Positions 8,468 through 17,094 of a stretch of DNA of 64,000 bases are shown one piece after another; position 1 is the stretch's first letter; the number at the start of each line of letters is the position of its first letter. The notes below the pieces were generated by a model that was not told the origin of the DNA, did no database searches, and was given only the letters and a program-made list of their open reading frames with translations. The DNA is from Rhodopseudomonas palustris. Its GTDB lineage: Bacteria; Pseudomonadota; Alphaproteobacteria; Rhizobiales; Xanthobacteraceae. The translations under genes were made by a program, and so were the position numbers. The DNA lies in the NCBI GenBank assembly GCA_016215605.1, contig JACRJB010000018.1, positions 17,679 through 81,678 of the forward strand, given 5' to 3'.

Positions 8468-8497
8468 CGCCGCGCGAAAAAATCGCGCGGCGTTTTT
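8468..8497 (+). terminator. Rho-independent terminator of the YciF-like gene
   Basis: CGCCGCGCGA and TCGCGCGGCG form a perfect 10-bp stem around an AAAAA loop, followed by TTTTT, 36 bases after the stop codon. Confidence 0.9.
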
Positions 8498-8617
8498 GTT
8501 TTCGCGTTGCGGGAATCCGCCGCCGACCATGCTGCTCAAGTTGTACCAAGGCGCGATTGCGACAACCGGATGACAACTGATCGCCTTGGTTTGCGGTGAT
8601 CAGCTCCACGCCTCAGT

Positions 8618-8929
8618 TCAGAACCGCTCCGGCCGCATCACGGCGATGTCCGACACGGTGACGAAGCCGATCTGGTGCGAGACCAGCGCGAACACGCCGT
8701 CGAGCACGGCGTCGAGCTTCGCCGCATCGACGATCGTGATCAGCATCACCATCTGCGACGCGGTGCCGACCTGGCCCTCGGCGCTCCAGTCGCCGTCGCG
8801 GCCGTGTCCGGCCAGGATCGGCACCACCGACCAGCCGGTGACGCCGGTTTCGTCCAGCTTCGCCGTGATCCGCCGCAGCAGCGGCGCCTCGACCACGATC
8901 TCGATACGCTTCTTCGGAAAGGTCTGCAT
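8618..8929 (-). CDS. sbtB: SbtB-like PII-family regulatory protein
   Basis: 103-aa protein with the ferredoxin-like PII pattern: KRIEIVVEAPLLRRITAKLD as strand plus helix, then QMVMLITIVDAAKLDAVLDG, and a C-terminal strand IGFVTVSDIAVM. It lies 28 bp downstream of an SbtA-type transporter on the same strand, the standard sbtA-sbtB order. In cyanobacteria SbtB binds adenyl nucleotides (cAMP/AMP/ATP) and gates SbtA. The same role here is inferred from context. It lacks the classical GlnB T-loop tyrosine motif, as expected for SbtB proteins. Confidence 0.75.
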   Translation of the reverse strand: MQTFPKKRIEIVVEAPLLRRITAKLDETGVTGWSVVPILAGHGRDGDWSAEGQVGTASQMVMLITIVDAAKLDAVLDGVFALVSHQIGFVTVSDIAVMRPERF

Positions 8930-8957
8930 GGAAGGGTCTCCGGTGCGAGCGGGGCGG

Positions 8958-9932
8958 TCATGGGGCGATCCGGCCGGCCAGCGCGATGTACAGCGGGATG
9001 CCGACCAGCAGGTTGAATGGGAAGGTGATGCCGAGCGACAGCGTCAGCGCGATGGCCGGATTGGCCTGCGGCAGCGCCAGCCGCATCGCCGCCGGCACCG
9101 CGATGTAGGAGGCCGACGCCGCCAGCGTGATCAGCACCGCGGTGCTGCCGACCGACAGCCCGATGATCCAGGCGAGGCCGGCGGCGAGCGCGCCGCCGAT
9201 CAGCGGCATCGCCACGCCGAACACCGTCACCGGCAGCGACAGATGCCGCCGGCCCTGCGCCAGGCCGCGGCCGGCGACCAGCCCCATGTCGAGCAGGAAC
9301 AGGCACAGCACGCCGGCGAAGGCGTCGTTCAGGAACGGCTTCAGCATCGCCGCGCCACGCGCGCCGGTCAGCGCGCCGATCACGAAGGCGCCGAGCAGGA
9401 TCACGATCGAGCCGTTGAGCGCGACCTCGCGCAGCAGCGCGCCGCGGCTCTGGCCCGGCGTCGCGGCGTCGGTGCGACCGCGCGCGATCAGCAGCGCGGC
9501 GAGGATCGCCGGCGTTTCCATCGCCGCGCCGACCGCCACCATGTAGCCGTCCCAGGCGATGCCGAGCTGGCCGAGCGTGCCGGTGACCGCGACGAAGGTG
9601 ACGGCCGAGATCGAGCCGTAATGCGCCGCCACCGCGGCGGCGTTCACCGCGTCGAGCCGGCTGGTCGTCCGCAGCATCAGATACGCCAGAAACGGCATCA
9701 GGAACGACAGCGCGATGCCGGCCGCGATCGCCGCGATCATGGTGCCGTCGACGCCCTGATGCGCGACCTCGACGCCGCCGCGGAAGCCGATCGACATCAA
9801 GAGATACAGCGCCAGCAGCTTGGCCACCGGCTCCGGGATCGACAGGTCGGAGCGCGCCAGCGCCGCGGCGACGCCGAGCACGAAGAACAACACCATCGGC
9901 GAGACGAGATTTTGGAACGCAAGGTCGAACAT
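8958..9932 (-). CDS. sbtA: SbtA-type sodium-dependent bicarbonate transporter
   Basis: 324-aa inner-membrane protein with two inverted blocks of about five membrane segments. SbtA-family stretches include SIGFRGGVEVAHQG, the conserved AAHYGSISAVTF and MVAVGAAMETPAILAALL in the first half, then CLFLLDMGLVAGR and SASYIAVPAAMRLALPQANP in the second. These are the substrate/Na+-binding core motifs of the family. It would import bicarbonate (or a related anion) with Na+, consistent with CO2 fixation in a purple or chemolithotrophic bacterium. It forms an operon with sbtB and is divergent from a LysR regulator over a 184-bp gap. Confidence 0.85.
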   Translation of the reverse strand: MFDLAFQNLVSPMVLFFVLGVAAALARSDLSIPEPVAKLLALYLLMSIGFRGGVEVAHQGVDGTMIAAIAAGIALSFLMPFLAYLMLRTTSRLDAVNAAAVAAHYGSISAVTFVAVTGTLGQLGIAWDGYMVAVGAAMETPAILAALLIARGRTDAATPGQSRGALLREVALNGSIVILLGAFVIGALTGARGAAMLKPFLNDAFAGVLCLFLLDMGLVAGRGLAQGRRHLSLPVTVFGVAMPLIGGALAAGLAWIIGLSVGSTAVLITLAASASYIAVPAAMRLALPQANPAIALTLSLGITFPFNLLVGIPLYIALAGRIAP

Positions 9933-10076
9933 CTTCGGTGGCCCCCTGTGGCCGTTCGCAGCGAACCGGCCCGCGTCCTGGCGAGAGCGGGGCGGTCGAT
10001 GGCGCGGCGGCGTGATGGCCCGCGGCGGCGGGCGGGGCGGAACCTAGGTGCGGTTGCAGCATCTTGGAAATTGATT

Positions 10077-10090
10077 ATAGAAAAATCTAT
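10077..10090. promoter_or_regulatory. Candidate LysR operator in the sbtA-lysR intergenic region
   Basis: ATAGA-AAAA-TCTAT is a perfect 5-bp inverted repeat in an AT-rich patch inside otherwise GC-rich DNA. It contains the T-N11-A pattern typical of LysR-type regulators. It sits between divergent sbtA and the lysR gene, where an autoregulatory activator would bind. It is a positional inference. Confidence 0.5.
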
Positions 10091-10116
10091 CATTGCATTT
10101 CTCAATGGTGAGACCG

Positions 10117-10974
10117 ATGCCGCGACCGCTGCTGAATCTCGATCTCGACCTGGTGCGGGCGTTCGTCGCGATCGCCACGCTCGGCAATTTCACCCGCGCG
10201 GCGGAGTCGTTGCGGCGGCAGCAATCGACCGTGTCGCTGCAATTGCAGCGGCTCGAGGACGCGCTCGGCCGCAAGCTGCTGGAGCGCAGTCCGCGCAGCG
10301 TCCGGCTGACGCCGGAGGGTGAGGTGTTTCTGGCGCATGCGCGCCGGCTGCTCGACGTCAACGACGAGCTGGTCGCGCGCGTCACCGAGCCGGCGCTGCA
10401 CGGCGTGGTGCGGCTCGGCACGCCGGAGGATTTTGCCACGCGGCATCTGCCCGAGGTGCTGTCGCGATTCGCCCGGGCCTATCCGGCGGTGGCGCTGGAA
10501 GTGACCTGTGATCTGACGCTGCATGTGATCGACGGCTTCCGCAAAGGCAGCTTCGATCTGGCGCTGATCAAGCGCGAGCGGGTCGGCGAGGCGGCCGGGA
10601 TCCGGGTCTGGCGCGAACCGCTGGTGTGGGTGGCGGGCGAGCCGTGGCCGCAGGAGCGCGACGGGCCGCTGCCGCTGGTGGTGTCGCCGAGCCCCTGCGT
10701 GTATCGCAAGCGCGCCACCGAGGCGCTCGACAAGGCGAAGCGGCCGTGGCGGATCGCCTACACCTGCGGTTCGCTCGCCGGCTCACTGGCCGCGGTGCGC
10801 GGCGGCCTCGGCGTCACCGTGCTGCCGAAGGACATGGTGCCGGACGATCTCCACGTGATCGACGGCGGCCCGCTGCCGAACCTCAAGGACACCGAGATCG
10901 CGTTGCTGCAGCGCGATCGGCTGTCAGTCCCGGCGCAGCGGCTGAAGGAGCACATCGTGCGGTCGCTGGGATAA
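10117..10974 (+). CDS. LysR-family transcriptional regulator, probable regulator of sbtAB
   Basis: 285-aa LTTR. The N-terminal winged HTH runs from LDLDLVRAFVAIATLGNFTR through QSTVSLQLQRLEDALGRKLL, followed by the RSPRSVRLTPEGEVFL wing. The C-terminal half is a periplasmic-binding-like effector domain with GVVRLGTPEDFATRHLPEVL and GSLAGSLAAVRGGLGVTVLP. The ATG at 10117 is preceded by GGTGAG at usable spacing; ATG 10105 and TTG 10093 are alternatives that add only 4-8 residues. Divergence from sbtAB suggests it senses carbon status and controls bicarbonate uptake, as CmpR/CcmR do in cyanobacteria. That role is inference. Confidence 0.85.
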   Translation: MPRPLLNLDLDLVRAFVAIATLGNFTRAAESLRRQQSTVSLQLQRLEDALGRKLLERSPRSVRLTPEGEVFLAHARRLLDVNDELVARVTEPALHGVVRLGTPEDFATRHLPEVLSRFARAYPAVALEVTCDLTLHVIDGFRKGSFDLALIKRERVGEAAGIRVWREPLVWVAGEPWPQERDGPLPLVVSPSPCVYRKRATEALDKAKRPWRIAYTCGSLAGSLAAVRGGLGVTVLPKDMVPDDLHVIDGGPLPNLKDTEIALLQRDRLSVPAQRLKEHIVRSLG

Positions 10975-11109
10975 GGCGGCGAGGCCGGAACGGTCTTGGT
11001 AGCCCCTCGTTACTTCAACGAGCGCTTCTTTGCTTCAACTCACTATGCTCTGCCGCCACATCCATGAAATATGTTAAAGCAGCCGGCATTTGGAGTTCTA
11101 GAAAGTAGC

Positions 11110-11694
11110 TTAGCGCGGAAGAAAGACGCCGCGAATGCAATCTTCGTTTACTACAGCGATTTGGGTATGTGTTAGGAGATTGAATCCGCTCCCGCTATAG
11201 GGCTGTTGTCCCTCGACGAAGAGTCCGCGAACGGTATCAAAGGGCTCGATATTGGGATCTTCAGCAATCATACCATGTAGGTGCCGGATCACTGCGCAAT
11301 CAAGGTATCGTAAGAGCTTGTCCCCCGGCTCGCCTTTCGCAACGTCTCGATTTACTGGGAGATCGAGTCCGGCCATTGTCTGGATTCTCACAAAACTCTC
11401 GTGCGCTGCTGAAAGTAGTTCGAGGTTTTCACGTTCAACAAGGTTGAGGCAGTTTCGGAGGTCGATTACTGCGCCAATCACAAATGGCTTATTGCACTTT
11501 CCGCGCTTAGCGCGAGCTTCAGCCCATTCCCTGGCTCGCGCCGGGTCGGACTCCCAAAAATAGATTCCTGGTCCAAGCCAATCGTAATCTTGTTGGCTCT
11601 TGGTCAAGGTCAATTCGCCGTGTAGCGCTGCCATGCCGACATCTTCATCGCAGCCGTGATAGCCAAGTACAAAAGATGTCGTAAGTCGGCTCAC
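11110..11694 (-). CDS. ADP-ribosyltransferase-like protein, putative toxin
   Basis: 194-aa protein starting at GTG. The N-terminal part has the order VLGYHGCDED, then LTLTKSQQDYDWLGPGIYFW, then ESDPARAREWAEARA. This resembles the YHG...(D/S)xxG.G.YF...A..WA layout of DUF3990/PARP-like ADP-ribosyltransferase folds, in which the His, Tyr and a later Glu form the NAD site. A later FDTVRGLFVEGQQPYSGSG could hold the catalytic Glu. It sits 5 bases after a 65-aa gene in a two-gene operon. The local DNA is visibly AT-richer than its surroundings, suggesting horizontal acquisition. The assignment to the ART fold is by eye, and the toxin role is inference. Confidence 0.5.
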   Translation of the reverse strand: MSRLTTSFVLGYHGCDEDVGMAALHGELTLTKSQQDYDWLGPGIYFWESDPARAREWAEARAKRGKCNKPFVIGAVIDLRNCLNLVERENLELLSAAHESFVRIQTMAGLDLPVNRDVAKGEPGDKLLRYLDCAVIRHLHGMIAEDPNIEPFDTVRGLFVEGQQPYSGSGFNLLTHTQIAVVNEDCIRGVFLPR

Positions 11695-11699
11695 CGGAG

Positions 11700-11897
11700 C
11701 TATGCGCGCTTGCTATTGTCCGGGTTGTTGCGCGGCGCGCCTCTATCGACGCCTCCGAAGCGTGGCGAGAGGTTGCCATCTTCTGTGTAGATGCCTTCCC
11801 GAACGAGAAACTCCCGTGCCACTTCTTTCGAGGCGGTCTTTAGCAAAGTCTGGCGCTCAATGAGTTCCCTAATCGCGGCACGTTTCTGATCAGTCAT
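11700..11897 (-). CDS. Small protein paired with the ART-like gene, possible antitoxin
   Basis: 65-aa protein with a perfect GAGGAGG ribosome-binding site 7 bases before its ATG. The first 40 residues (KRAAIRELIERQTLLKTASK and EVAREFLVREGIYTEDG) look mostly helical. The tail NLSPRFGGVDRGAPRNNPDN is polar and probably flexible. Such proteins recur as hypothetical genes in Bradyrhizobium relatives. It precedes the ART-like gene by 5 bases, the usual antitoxin-first order, but no DNA-binding motif is recognisable. Confidence 0.6.
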   Translation of the reverse strand: MTDQKRAAIRELIERQTLLKTASKEVAREFLVREGIYTEDGNLSPRFGGVDRGAPRNNPDNSKRA

Positions 11898-12167
11898 TCG
11901 TGCCTCCTCTGGGGCATGATTGGCGAAAGCGAAAAATCTGTCCGAATCGTAAGTTGCTGAAATAACTCATAGTCTTCAATATAGGACGTCAGCATGGGCT
12001 TGACAAAAATCATTCCGATCGCTAAGCTCGCATCGCTCTCTCGGCTAGCACTGCTCGCTTACGCCGGAGAGGCGAGTATTAAATTTGCGTGGTGGTAAAA
12101 ATTTCGCTGGGCGCGCATCGGAGGATGCCCATCAGCGAATAGGTAACCTGCTGAAATCGCCTTAAAT

Positions 12168-12608
12168 TCAGCCCTTGCGCAGCGCGAAATGCGCGCCGCA
12201 GAACGCCATCACCGCGCCGAGCAGCAGCGTCGCCAGCCCCGACAGCACGCCGGCGGTGGTCGGGCCCGTCGACGGCGCCGAGGCCGCCTGTCCCGCGGCC
12301 GCCAGCACCAGCACGCCGATCGCGATCAGGAACTGCCGCATCCGCGGCGGGATCTGGCCTGCGACGGCGTGATGCATCAGGGTCGCGGTGAAATAGCCGC
12401 CGGCGAAGCCCGCGGTCGCCACCAGCCACCACGCCAGCGCGGCGCGCGCCGGCATGAATTCGGCCAGATCGGTCCGCCACAGCCCGCCGAGATCGAGCCC
12501 GATCCGCATTCCCAGCATGTGCAACGCCAGCGCCAGCAGCACGCCGCTGACCAGCGCGCCGGCGAAGATCAGAGGGCGGGGAAAATAGGCGGTGTCGGAC
12601 TTGGGCAT
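12168..12608 (-). CDS. Small four-helix membrane protein, unknown function
   Basis: 146-aa protein with four hydrophobic segments: LIFAGALVSGVLLALALHML, ALAWWLVATAGFAGGYF, FLIAIGVLVLAAAGQ and GVLSGLATLLLGAVMAFCGA. The start at ATG 12608 is chosen because the upstream extension to 12809 is Ala/Arg-rich and lies over the divergent gene's leader. No family was recognised. The gene is divergent from a second small membrane-anchored protein. The first helix carries a possible motif, HMLGMRIGLDLGGLW. Confidence 0.6.
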   Translation of the reverse strand: MPKSDTAYFPRPLIFAGALVSGVLLALALHMLGMRIGLDLGGLWRTDLAEFMPARAALAWWLVATAGFAGGYFTATLMHHAVAGQIPPRMRQFLIAIGVLVLAAAGQAASAPSTGPTTAGVLSGLATLLLGAVMAFCGAHFALRKG

Positions 12609-12774
12609 CGGGACTCGGGCGATGGGATCGGCTCGCACGTTGTAGGAAACCGCGGCGATGCCGGCAAGCAGCCGGGCGGTCACGTCGACCCGCGCTCCGC
12701 CGGGACGGGCGGATCGACCGCATTGCGTCGCAGCCGCCGCTGCGGCAATGACGCGGCGAGCAGGAGGGGCGGCA

Positions 12775-13365
12775 GTGGCACGATCGGATCGCAATGTGGA
12801 CGTGGACAAGGCCGCCTATGCCTTCAGGGCGTCGCTGATCGGCGCGGCGCAGCAATTCGAGCTGACCGACGACGGCCTGGTGTGGCGGATCGGCCCGAAA
12901 TCCGGGCTGTGGCCGTATGCGACGATCGCCAGGGTGCGGTTGAGCTACCGCCCGGTGTCGATGCAGTCGCAGCGCTATCGCGCCGACCTCGAAGACGCCG
13001 GCGGCGCGCGGCTGCGCATCCTGTCGACCAGTTGGCAGACGGTGGCGCTGATGGCGCCGCAGAACGACGCCTATCGCGGTTTCATTCTCGAGCTGCACCG
13101 GCGGATGCGCGACGCCGGCAGCCAGGCCGAACTGATCGGCGGGCTGCGGCCCGGCATCCACACCGCGGCGCTGGTGATGATCGCGCTGGTCGCGGCGGCG
13201 ATGACCGGGTTGCTGGCGCGCGCGGTGGCGACCGGGTCGTGGGCCGGCGCGCTGTTCATCGTCGGCTTCGCCGTGCTGTTCGGCTGGCAGATCGGCGGCT
13301 TCATCCGCCGCAACCGCCCGCGGCTGTACAGCTTCGACGACGTGCCGAAGGATCTGCTGCCATAG
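12775..13365 (+). CDS. Membrane-anchored protein of unknown function
   Basis: 196-aa protein. The start GTG 12775 is selected because AGGAGG lies 8 bases upstream; the longer frame from 12658 is Ala/Arg low-complexity. The N-terminal 120 residues are soluble and rich in beta strand (FELTDDGLVWRIGPKSGLWP, then ARVRLSYRPVSMQSQRYRAD), reminiscent of a PH-like domain. Two membrane helices follow (HTAALVMIALVAAAMTGLLA and GALFIVGFAVLFGWQIGGFI). No recognised family. It is divergent from the four-helix membrane protein and may share a promoter region with it. Confidence 0.65.
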   Translation: MARSDRNVDVDKAAYAFRASLIGAAQQFELTDDGLVWRIGPKSGLWPYATIARVRLSYRPVSMQSQRYRADLEDAGGARLRILSTSWQTVALMAPQNDAYRGFILELHRRMRDAGSQAELIGGLRPGIHTAALVMIALVAAAMTGLLARAVATGSWAGALFIVGFAVLFGWQIGGFIRRNRPRLYSFDDVPKDLLP

Positions 13366-13377
13366 ACAGTTGGATGC

Positions 13378-13591
13378 GTCATTCCGGGGCGCGAGCGCAG
13401 CTCGCGAACCCGGAATCTGGCGGCAACGGAAACGAGCCTCACCCCGTCATTCCGGATTGCGCGCCCTTAGCGCGCAAGTCCGGAATCCATACCCCCTGGA
13501 GTCGCGGCGGCTTCGCGGAGGTGGTTTTGGAGTATCCGGGAGTCCAGGGGGTATGGATTCCGGGCTCGCGCTGCGCGCGCCCCGGAATGAC
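13378..13591. repeat. Nested palindromic intergenic repeat
   Basis: The 248-bp gap holds two GTCATTCCGG...CCGGAAT palindromes and an exact 21-bp inverted pair, CCGGAATCCATACCCCCTGGA at 13480-13500 and its reverse complement at 13543-13563. The outer ends GTCATTCCGG and CCGGAATGAC also pair. The whole could fold into one long cruciform. Repeats of this style are dispersed in Rhodopseudomonas/Bradyrhizobium genomes. It separates converging genes and may help end transcription. Confidence 0.8.
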
Positions 13592-13613
13592 ATGGGGAGA
13601 GGGCTGTGTCTTA

Positions 13614-14042
13614 CTAACTCTGCCGCACCACCAGCACCGAGCACGGCGCGTAGCGGACGACGTGGCCGGCGTTGGAGCCGAGGAAGTAGCTGCGCATCGC
13701 CGGGCGGTGCGAACTCATCACGATCAGGTCGGCCTTGATGGTCGCGACCTCCTCGATGATCTCGTGATAGATGCCGCCCTGGCGCACCGCGGTCGACAGC
13801 CGCGCCGGCTCGATGCCGGAGTCGCGGGCGACCTCGGCGAGCGCGGTCTCGGCGTCGCGGCGCTGCTGATCGTCGAAATCCGCCGGCACGTATTCGGCCA
13901 GCACCACCGGGGTAATCGAGATCACGTGCAGCAGCCGCACCGTGCCGTCATAGGTCCGCGCCAGCGTCGCCGCGGTCTCGATCGCCGGCCGCGCCAGCGC
14001 GGTGTCGGCGAGATCGATCGGCACCAGAATCGATTTGAACAT
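13614..14042 (-). CDS. UspA-family universal stress protein
   Basis: 142-aa single-domain Usp. MFKSILVPIDLADTALARPA is the family N-terminus, LADTA replacing the usual D-G-S. The ATP-binding G-x2-G-x9-G-(S/T)-like segment is modified: IVMSSHRPAMRSYFLGSNAG, then HVVRYAPCSVLVVR, where the typical GSHG is SSHR. The start at ATG 14042 matches the family; the open frame further upstream is not conserved. It probably functions in stress survival, but the exact role is unknown. No operon partner. Confidence 0.85.
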   Translation of the reverse strand: MFKSILVPIDLADTALARPAIETAATLARTYDGTVRLLHVISITPVVLAEYVPADFDDQQRRDAETALAEVARDSGIEPARLSTAVRQGGIYHEIIEEVATIKADLIVMSSHRPAMRSYFLGSNAGHVVRYAPCSVLVVRQS

Positions 14043-14228
14043 CGGCAGCCTCCCACGACCGGACGGCGACACACGTGAGTATGACGCAACGGCGGGAGCG
14101 AGCCAATCGACAAGAGGACGTATGGACGTGGCATGCGCAAAGGCGCGTCGCGCCGCGCCCACGTGTCTTCGGCCAATGCGTTTGGTGTGGTGGTGGTACG
14201 CTTCGCTTGGCGGACCTTGCGAAGCCGA

Positions 14229-14759
14229 CTAACTCGCCTCGCGCAGGATCTTCGGGCTGACGAAGTGCTGCAGCTTGCCGGTGCCGAAGCGGGCGTCGGC
14301 CCAGTCGGCGATCGGGAAGTCGATCACCGCCACCGCGCTGGTCGGCATGCTGCCGGACAGCAGCTTGCGGTCGCCGTCGCCGGCGCCGCAGGTCAGGCCG
14401 AGTGCCAGTTCCTGCAGGCCCGGATTGTGCCCGACCAGCATCAGCTGGTTGATGCCGGCCGACACCTCGTGGATCGCCTGCAGCAATTGCGCGGCGCTGG
14501 CGCTGTAGAGTTCCGGAAGGTGCTGGACCTGCGGCTGCGCGCCGGCGGGGAACAGGTCGGCGAGGATGTCCCAGGTCTGGCGTGTGCGCGTCGCGGTCGA
14601 GACCAGCACCTGGTCCGGCACCAGCCGGTGCTCGGACAGCCAGTCGGCGATCGTCGCGGCGTCGGTCCGGCCGCGATCGTCGAGCCGGCGGTCGTGGTCC
14701 TTGCCGCTCGGTGCATCCGTTTCGGTCTTGGCGTGACGCAGCAATATCAGACGGCGCAT
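14229..14759 (-). CDS. sixA: SixA-like phosphohistidine phosphatase
   Basis: 176-aa histidine phosphatase of the phosphoglycerate-mutase-like superfamily. The N-terminal LILLRHAKTE carries the RHG-type motif as RHA with catalytic His, the second conserved Arg lies in DRRLDDRGRTDA, and LMLVGHNPGLQEL holds the second catalytic His. SixA dephosphorylates histidine phosphotransfer domains (ArcB in E. coli). It lies across a 93-bp divergent gap from an FAD oxidoreductase. The ATG at 14759 is preceded by GGAAGGG. Confidence 0.85.
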   Translation of the reverse strand: MRRLILLRHAKTETDAPSGKDHDRRLDDRGRTDAATIADWLSEHRLVPDQVLVSTATRTRQTWDILADLFPAGAQPQVQHLPELYSASAAQLLQAIHEVSAGINQLMLVGHNPGLQELALGLTCGAGDGDRKLLSGSMPTSAVAVIDFPIADWADARFGTGKLQHFVSPKILREAS

Positions 14760-14852
14760 GGATCCCTTCCGGCGGGCGCGAGCTTGCGGAATAATCGAGA
14801 AGCCCGGGCAGGACAAGGTGACAAGCGCCCAGGCTGTCCGTAAGGAAACGTC

Positions 14853-16298
14853 ATGACCCCGCCGGCGACAAGTGCGACCAATGGACCGGACCCGTCGCCC
14901 GACAGGGCCGCGGATCCGCACGCGCGGCTGACCTTCGACCTCGACGTGGACCTTTGTGTGGTCGGCGCCGGGCTCGCCGGATTGTCGGTGGCGTTGGAAG
15001 CAGCGCAGCATGGCCTCAGTGTCGCGGTGCTGGAGGCGCAGCGGGTCGGCTGGGCGGCGTCGGGCTGCACGCTCGGCAGCGTGATCCCGGGCTACGGCGT
15101 GCCGATCGGCGATCTGATCGACCGGGTCGGGCTCGCTCACACCCGCGCGCTGTGGGCGCTGTCGCGCGAGGGCATGGTGATCGTCGCCGAGCGCGCCACC
15201 GAGGAGGCGATGCCCGGCATCGCGCTGACCGCCGGCGCGCTCGAAGTCTCCAATGTCGATCTCGGCGATCGGCTGATCGAACGGCTGCAGCGGCTCGGCG
15301 TCGACTTCGCCACCGAGGTCGAGGGCTGGCAGATCGACCGGGTCCGCGAGGTGCTGCGCACCAAACGCTATTTCCACGGCATCCATTTCCCCGACGCGTT
15401 CCAGCTCGACGGCCGCCGCTACATCCGCGGCCTCGAAGCCATGGCGCGCCGCGCCGGCGTCCGGATCTTCGAGGACACCCCGGCGCTCGCGATCGACCCC
15501 GCCGGCATCCGCAAGCGGATCGTCACGCCGCACGCGCGGCTGCGCGCCTCCGACATCGTGCTCGCCGGCAACGTCCATCTCGGCGCGGCGTCGCAGCGCC
15601 TGACCGACACGCTGCTGCCGATGTGGCGCGCCGCCGCGCTGACCGCGCCGCTCGGCGAGCGGCTGGCCGAGGCGATCGCCTTCACCGGCTCGATCGCCGA
15701 CACCGACGGCGTCGATCACTACCGCATCGTCGGCGGCGACCGGCTGCTGTGGACCGGTCCGGAGACGACCTTCGCAATCGCGCCGCAACGGCTCGAAGGG
15801 CTGATCAGGCGGCGGATCGCCGCGCTGTATCCGCAGCTCGGCGCGGTGGCGATCGAACGAAGCTGGAGCGGGGCGATCGGCCAGACCGTGCACGGCATGC
15901 CGCAGATCGGCGAGCTGCGCCGCGGCCTGTGGGTCGCGAGCGGCTTCGGCCGGCAGGGGCTGGCGACCACCGCGATCGCCGGCCGGCTGATCGCGCAGGG
16001 CATCGTCCATGGCGATCAGCGCTGGCGGCTGTTCGATCCGTTCGAGCTGGTGTGGGCCGGCGGCAAGATCGGCCGCGTCGTCGGGCAGGGCGTCAGCATC
16101 GTCGAACGTCGCGCCGCGATCACCGCGGGTCTGCTGGCGCGCTACCGCGAACGCGCCGCCGAGCGCAGCCGGCTCCGCGAACAGCGGCTGGAGGCGGCCA
16201 ATCGCGGCGCGCGGATGGCCCGGATGCCGCGTCCGCCGGCGCGGGTCGAGCCGGGCGCCGCCGAGGCCGGCCGCCGCGAGCCGAGCACGACCGAGTGA
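14853..16298 (+). CDS. FAD-dependent amine/amino-acid oxidoreductase (DAO family)
   Basis: 481-aa flavoprotein. After a 30-residue disordered lead, [18 protein letters not shown] gives the Rossmann GxGxxG FAD motif, ending in the acid of [21 protein letters not shown] is the DAO-family GxSxR-like loop. The C-terminal [20 protein letters not shown] is the family FAD-binding GFxxxG segment. It resembles gamma-glutamylputrescine oxidase and related amine oxidases. The last 60 residues form an Arg/Ala-rich basic tail not typical of the family. The substrate is unknown. Confidence 0.8.
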   Translation: MTPPATSATNGPDPSPDRAADPHARLTFDLDVDLCVVGAGLAGLSVALEAAQHGLSVAVLEAQRVGWAASGCTLGSVIPGYGVPIGDLIDRVGLAHTRALWALSREGMVIVAERATEEAMPGIALTAGALEVSNVDLGDRLIERLQRLGVDFATEVEGWQIDRVREVLRTKRYFHGIHFPDAFQLDGRRYIRGLEAMARRAGVRIFEDTPALAIDPAGIRKRIVTPHARLRASDIVLAGNVHLGAASQRLTDTLLPMWRAAALTAPLGERLAEAIAFTGSIADTDGVDHYRIVGGDRLLWTGPETTFAIAPQRLEGLIRRRIAALYPQLGAVAIERSWSGAIGQTVHGMPQIGELRRGLWVASGFGRQGLATTAIAGRLIAQGIVHGDQRWRLFDPFELVWAGGKIGRVVGQGVSIVERRAAITAGLLARYRERAAERSRLREQRLEAANRGARMARMPRPPARVEPGAAEAGRREPSTTE

Positions 16299-16431
16299 TC
16301 CCGCTGCGCGCCGCGGCGCTCGCGACAATGTGAGTGCGCGGCGGTCGGGCCGATGTAACTTCGGGGATGCGGCTGCGTATCTCGATCACAGCCATCCGGG
16401 CCGCCTTCGCCCCGCATCGCAGGGAGACACC

Positions 16432-16929
16432 ATGATCGACCGCCGCATCCTGCTCACATCCGCCGCTCTCGCCGCGGTGTTCGGCTTCCGCTGGCTGCGG
16501 CCGGACGCCGCCCGCGCCGCTGAAAAATTCGAGATCGAGAAGACGCCGGAGGAGTGGCGGAAGCAGCTGACGCCGATGCAGTATCACATCCTTCGCGAGG
16601 AAGGCACCGAGCGGCCGTTTTCCAGCCCGCTGCTGAAGGAGCACCGCAAGGGCACCTTCGCCTGCGCCGGCTGCGACCTGCCGTTGTTCGCCTCCGAAAC
16701 CAAATACGACAGCGGCACCGGCTGGCCGAGCTTCTGGCAGCCGCTGCCGAACGCGGTCGGCGAGCGCAAGGACTCGACGCTCGGCATGACGCGCACCGAG
16801 GTGCATTGCCGCCGCTGCGGCGGCCATCTCGGCCACGTGTTCGACGACGGCCCGAAGCCGACCGGCTTGCGCTACTGCATGGACGGCTACGCGCTAACCT
16901 TCAAGCCGGCGACGGCGAACGCAACCTGA
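16432..16929 (+). CDS. msrB: Peptide-methionine (R)-S-oxide reductase MsrB, probably Tat-exported
   Basis: 165-aa MsrB reducing methionine-R-sulfoxide. Zinc ligands CAGC and CRRC, the [10 protein letters not shown] substrate loop, [14 protein letters not shown] and the catalytic Cys in [10 protein letters not shown] are all present. The N-terminus ([19 protein letters not shown], cleavage near AARAAE) is a twin-arginine-like export signal, so the enzyme probably repairs periplasmic proteins. ATG 16432 follows GGGAGA; upstream in-frame codons lie inside repetitive Arg/Ala frame noise. Single gene. Confidence 0.9.
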   Translation: MIDRRILLTSAALAAVFGFRWLRPDAARAAEKFEIEKTPEEWRKQLTPMQYHILREEGTERPFSSPLLKEHRKGTFACAGCDLPLFASETKYDSGTGWPSFWQPLPNAVGERKDSTLGMTRTEVHCRRCGGHLGHVFDDGPKPTGLRYCMDGYALTFKPATANAT

Positions 16930-17094
16930 CCGTGCGCGATTCGGCGCGGCATCCGCCGCGCCGTGAAAACCGTTGTCCGTGCGTCTCAGCTGGAAGTTTT
17001 CAAGGCGAGAAATCAGCGGCTTGGATTGACAAGCCGGCGTCAGCTCCGCATCAAGCCGCAACATTACATTTTCGAAATGTCGGCGGCTGGCTTG

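Noticed and set aside
10975..11109. Short frame at 11064-11108 between lysR and the ART-like gene
   Set aside because: Only 14 codons, no SD; probably junction sequence of the AT-rich patch.
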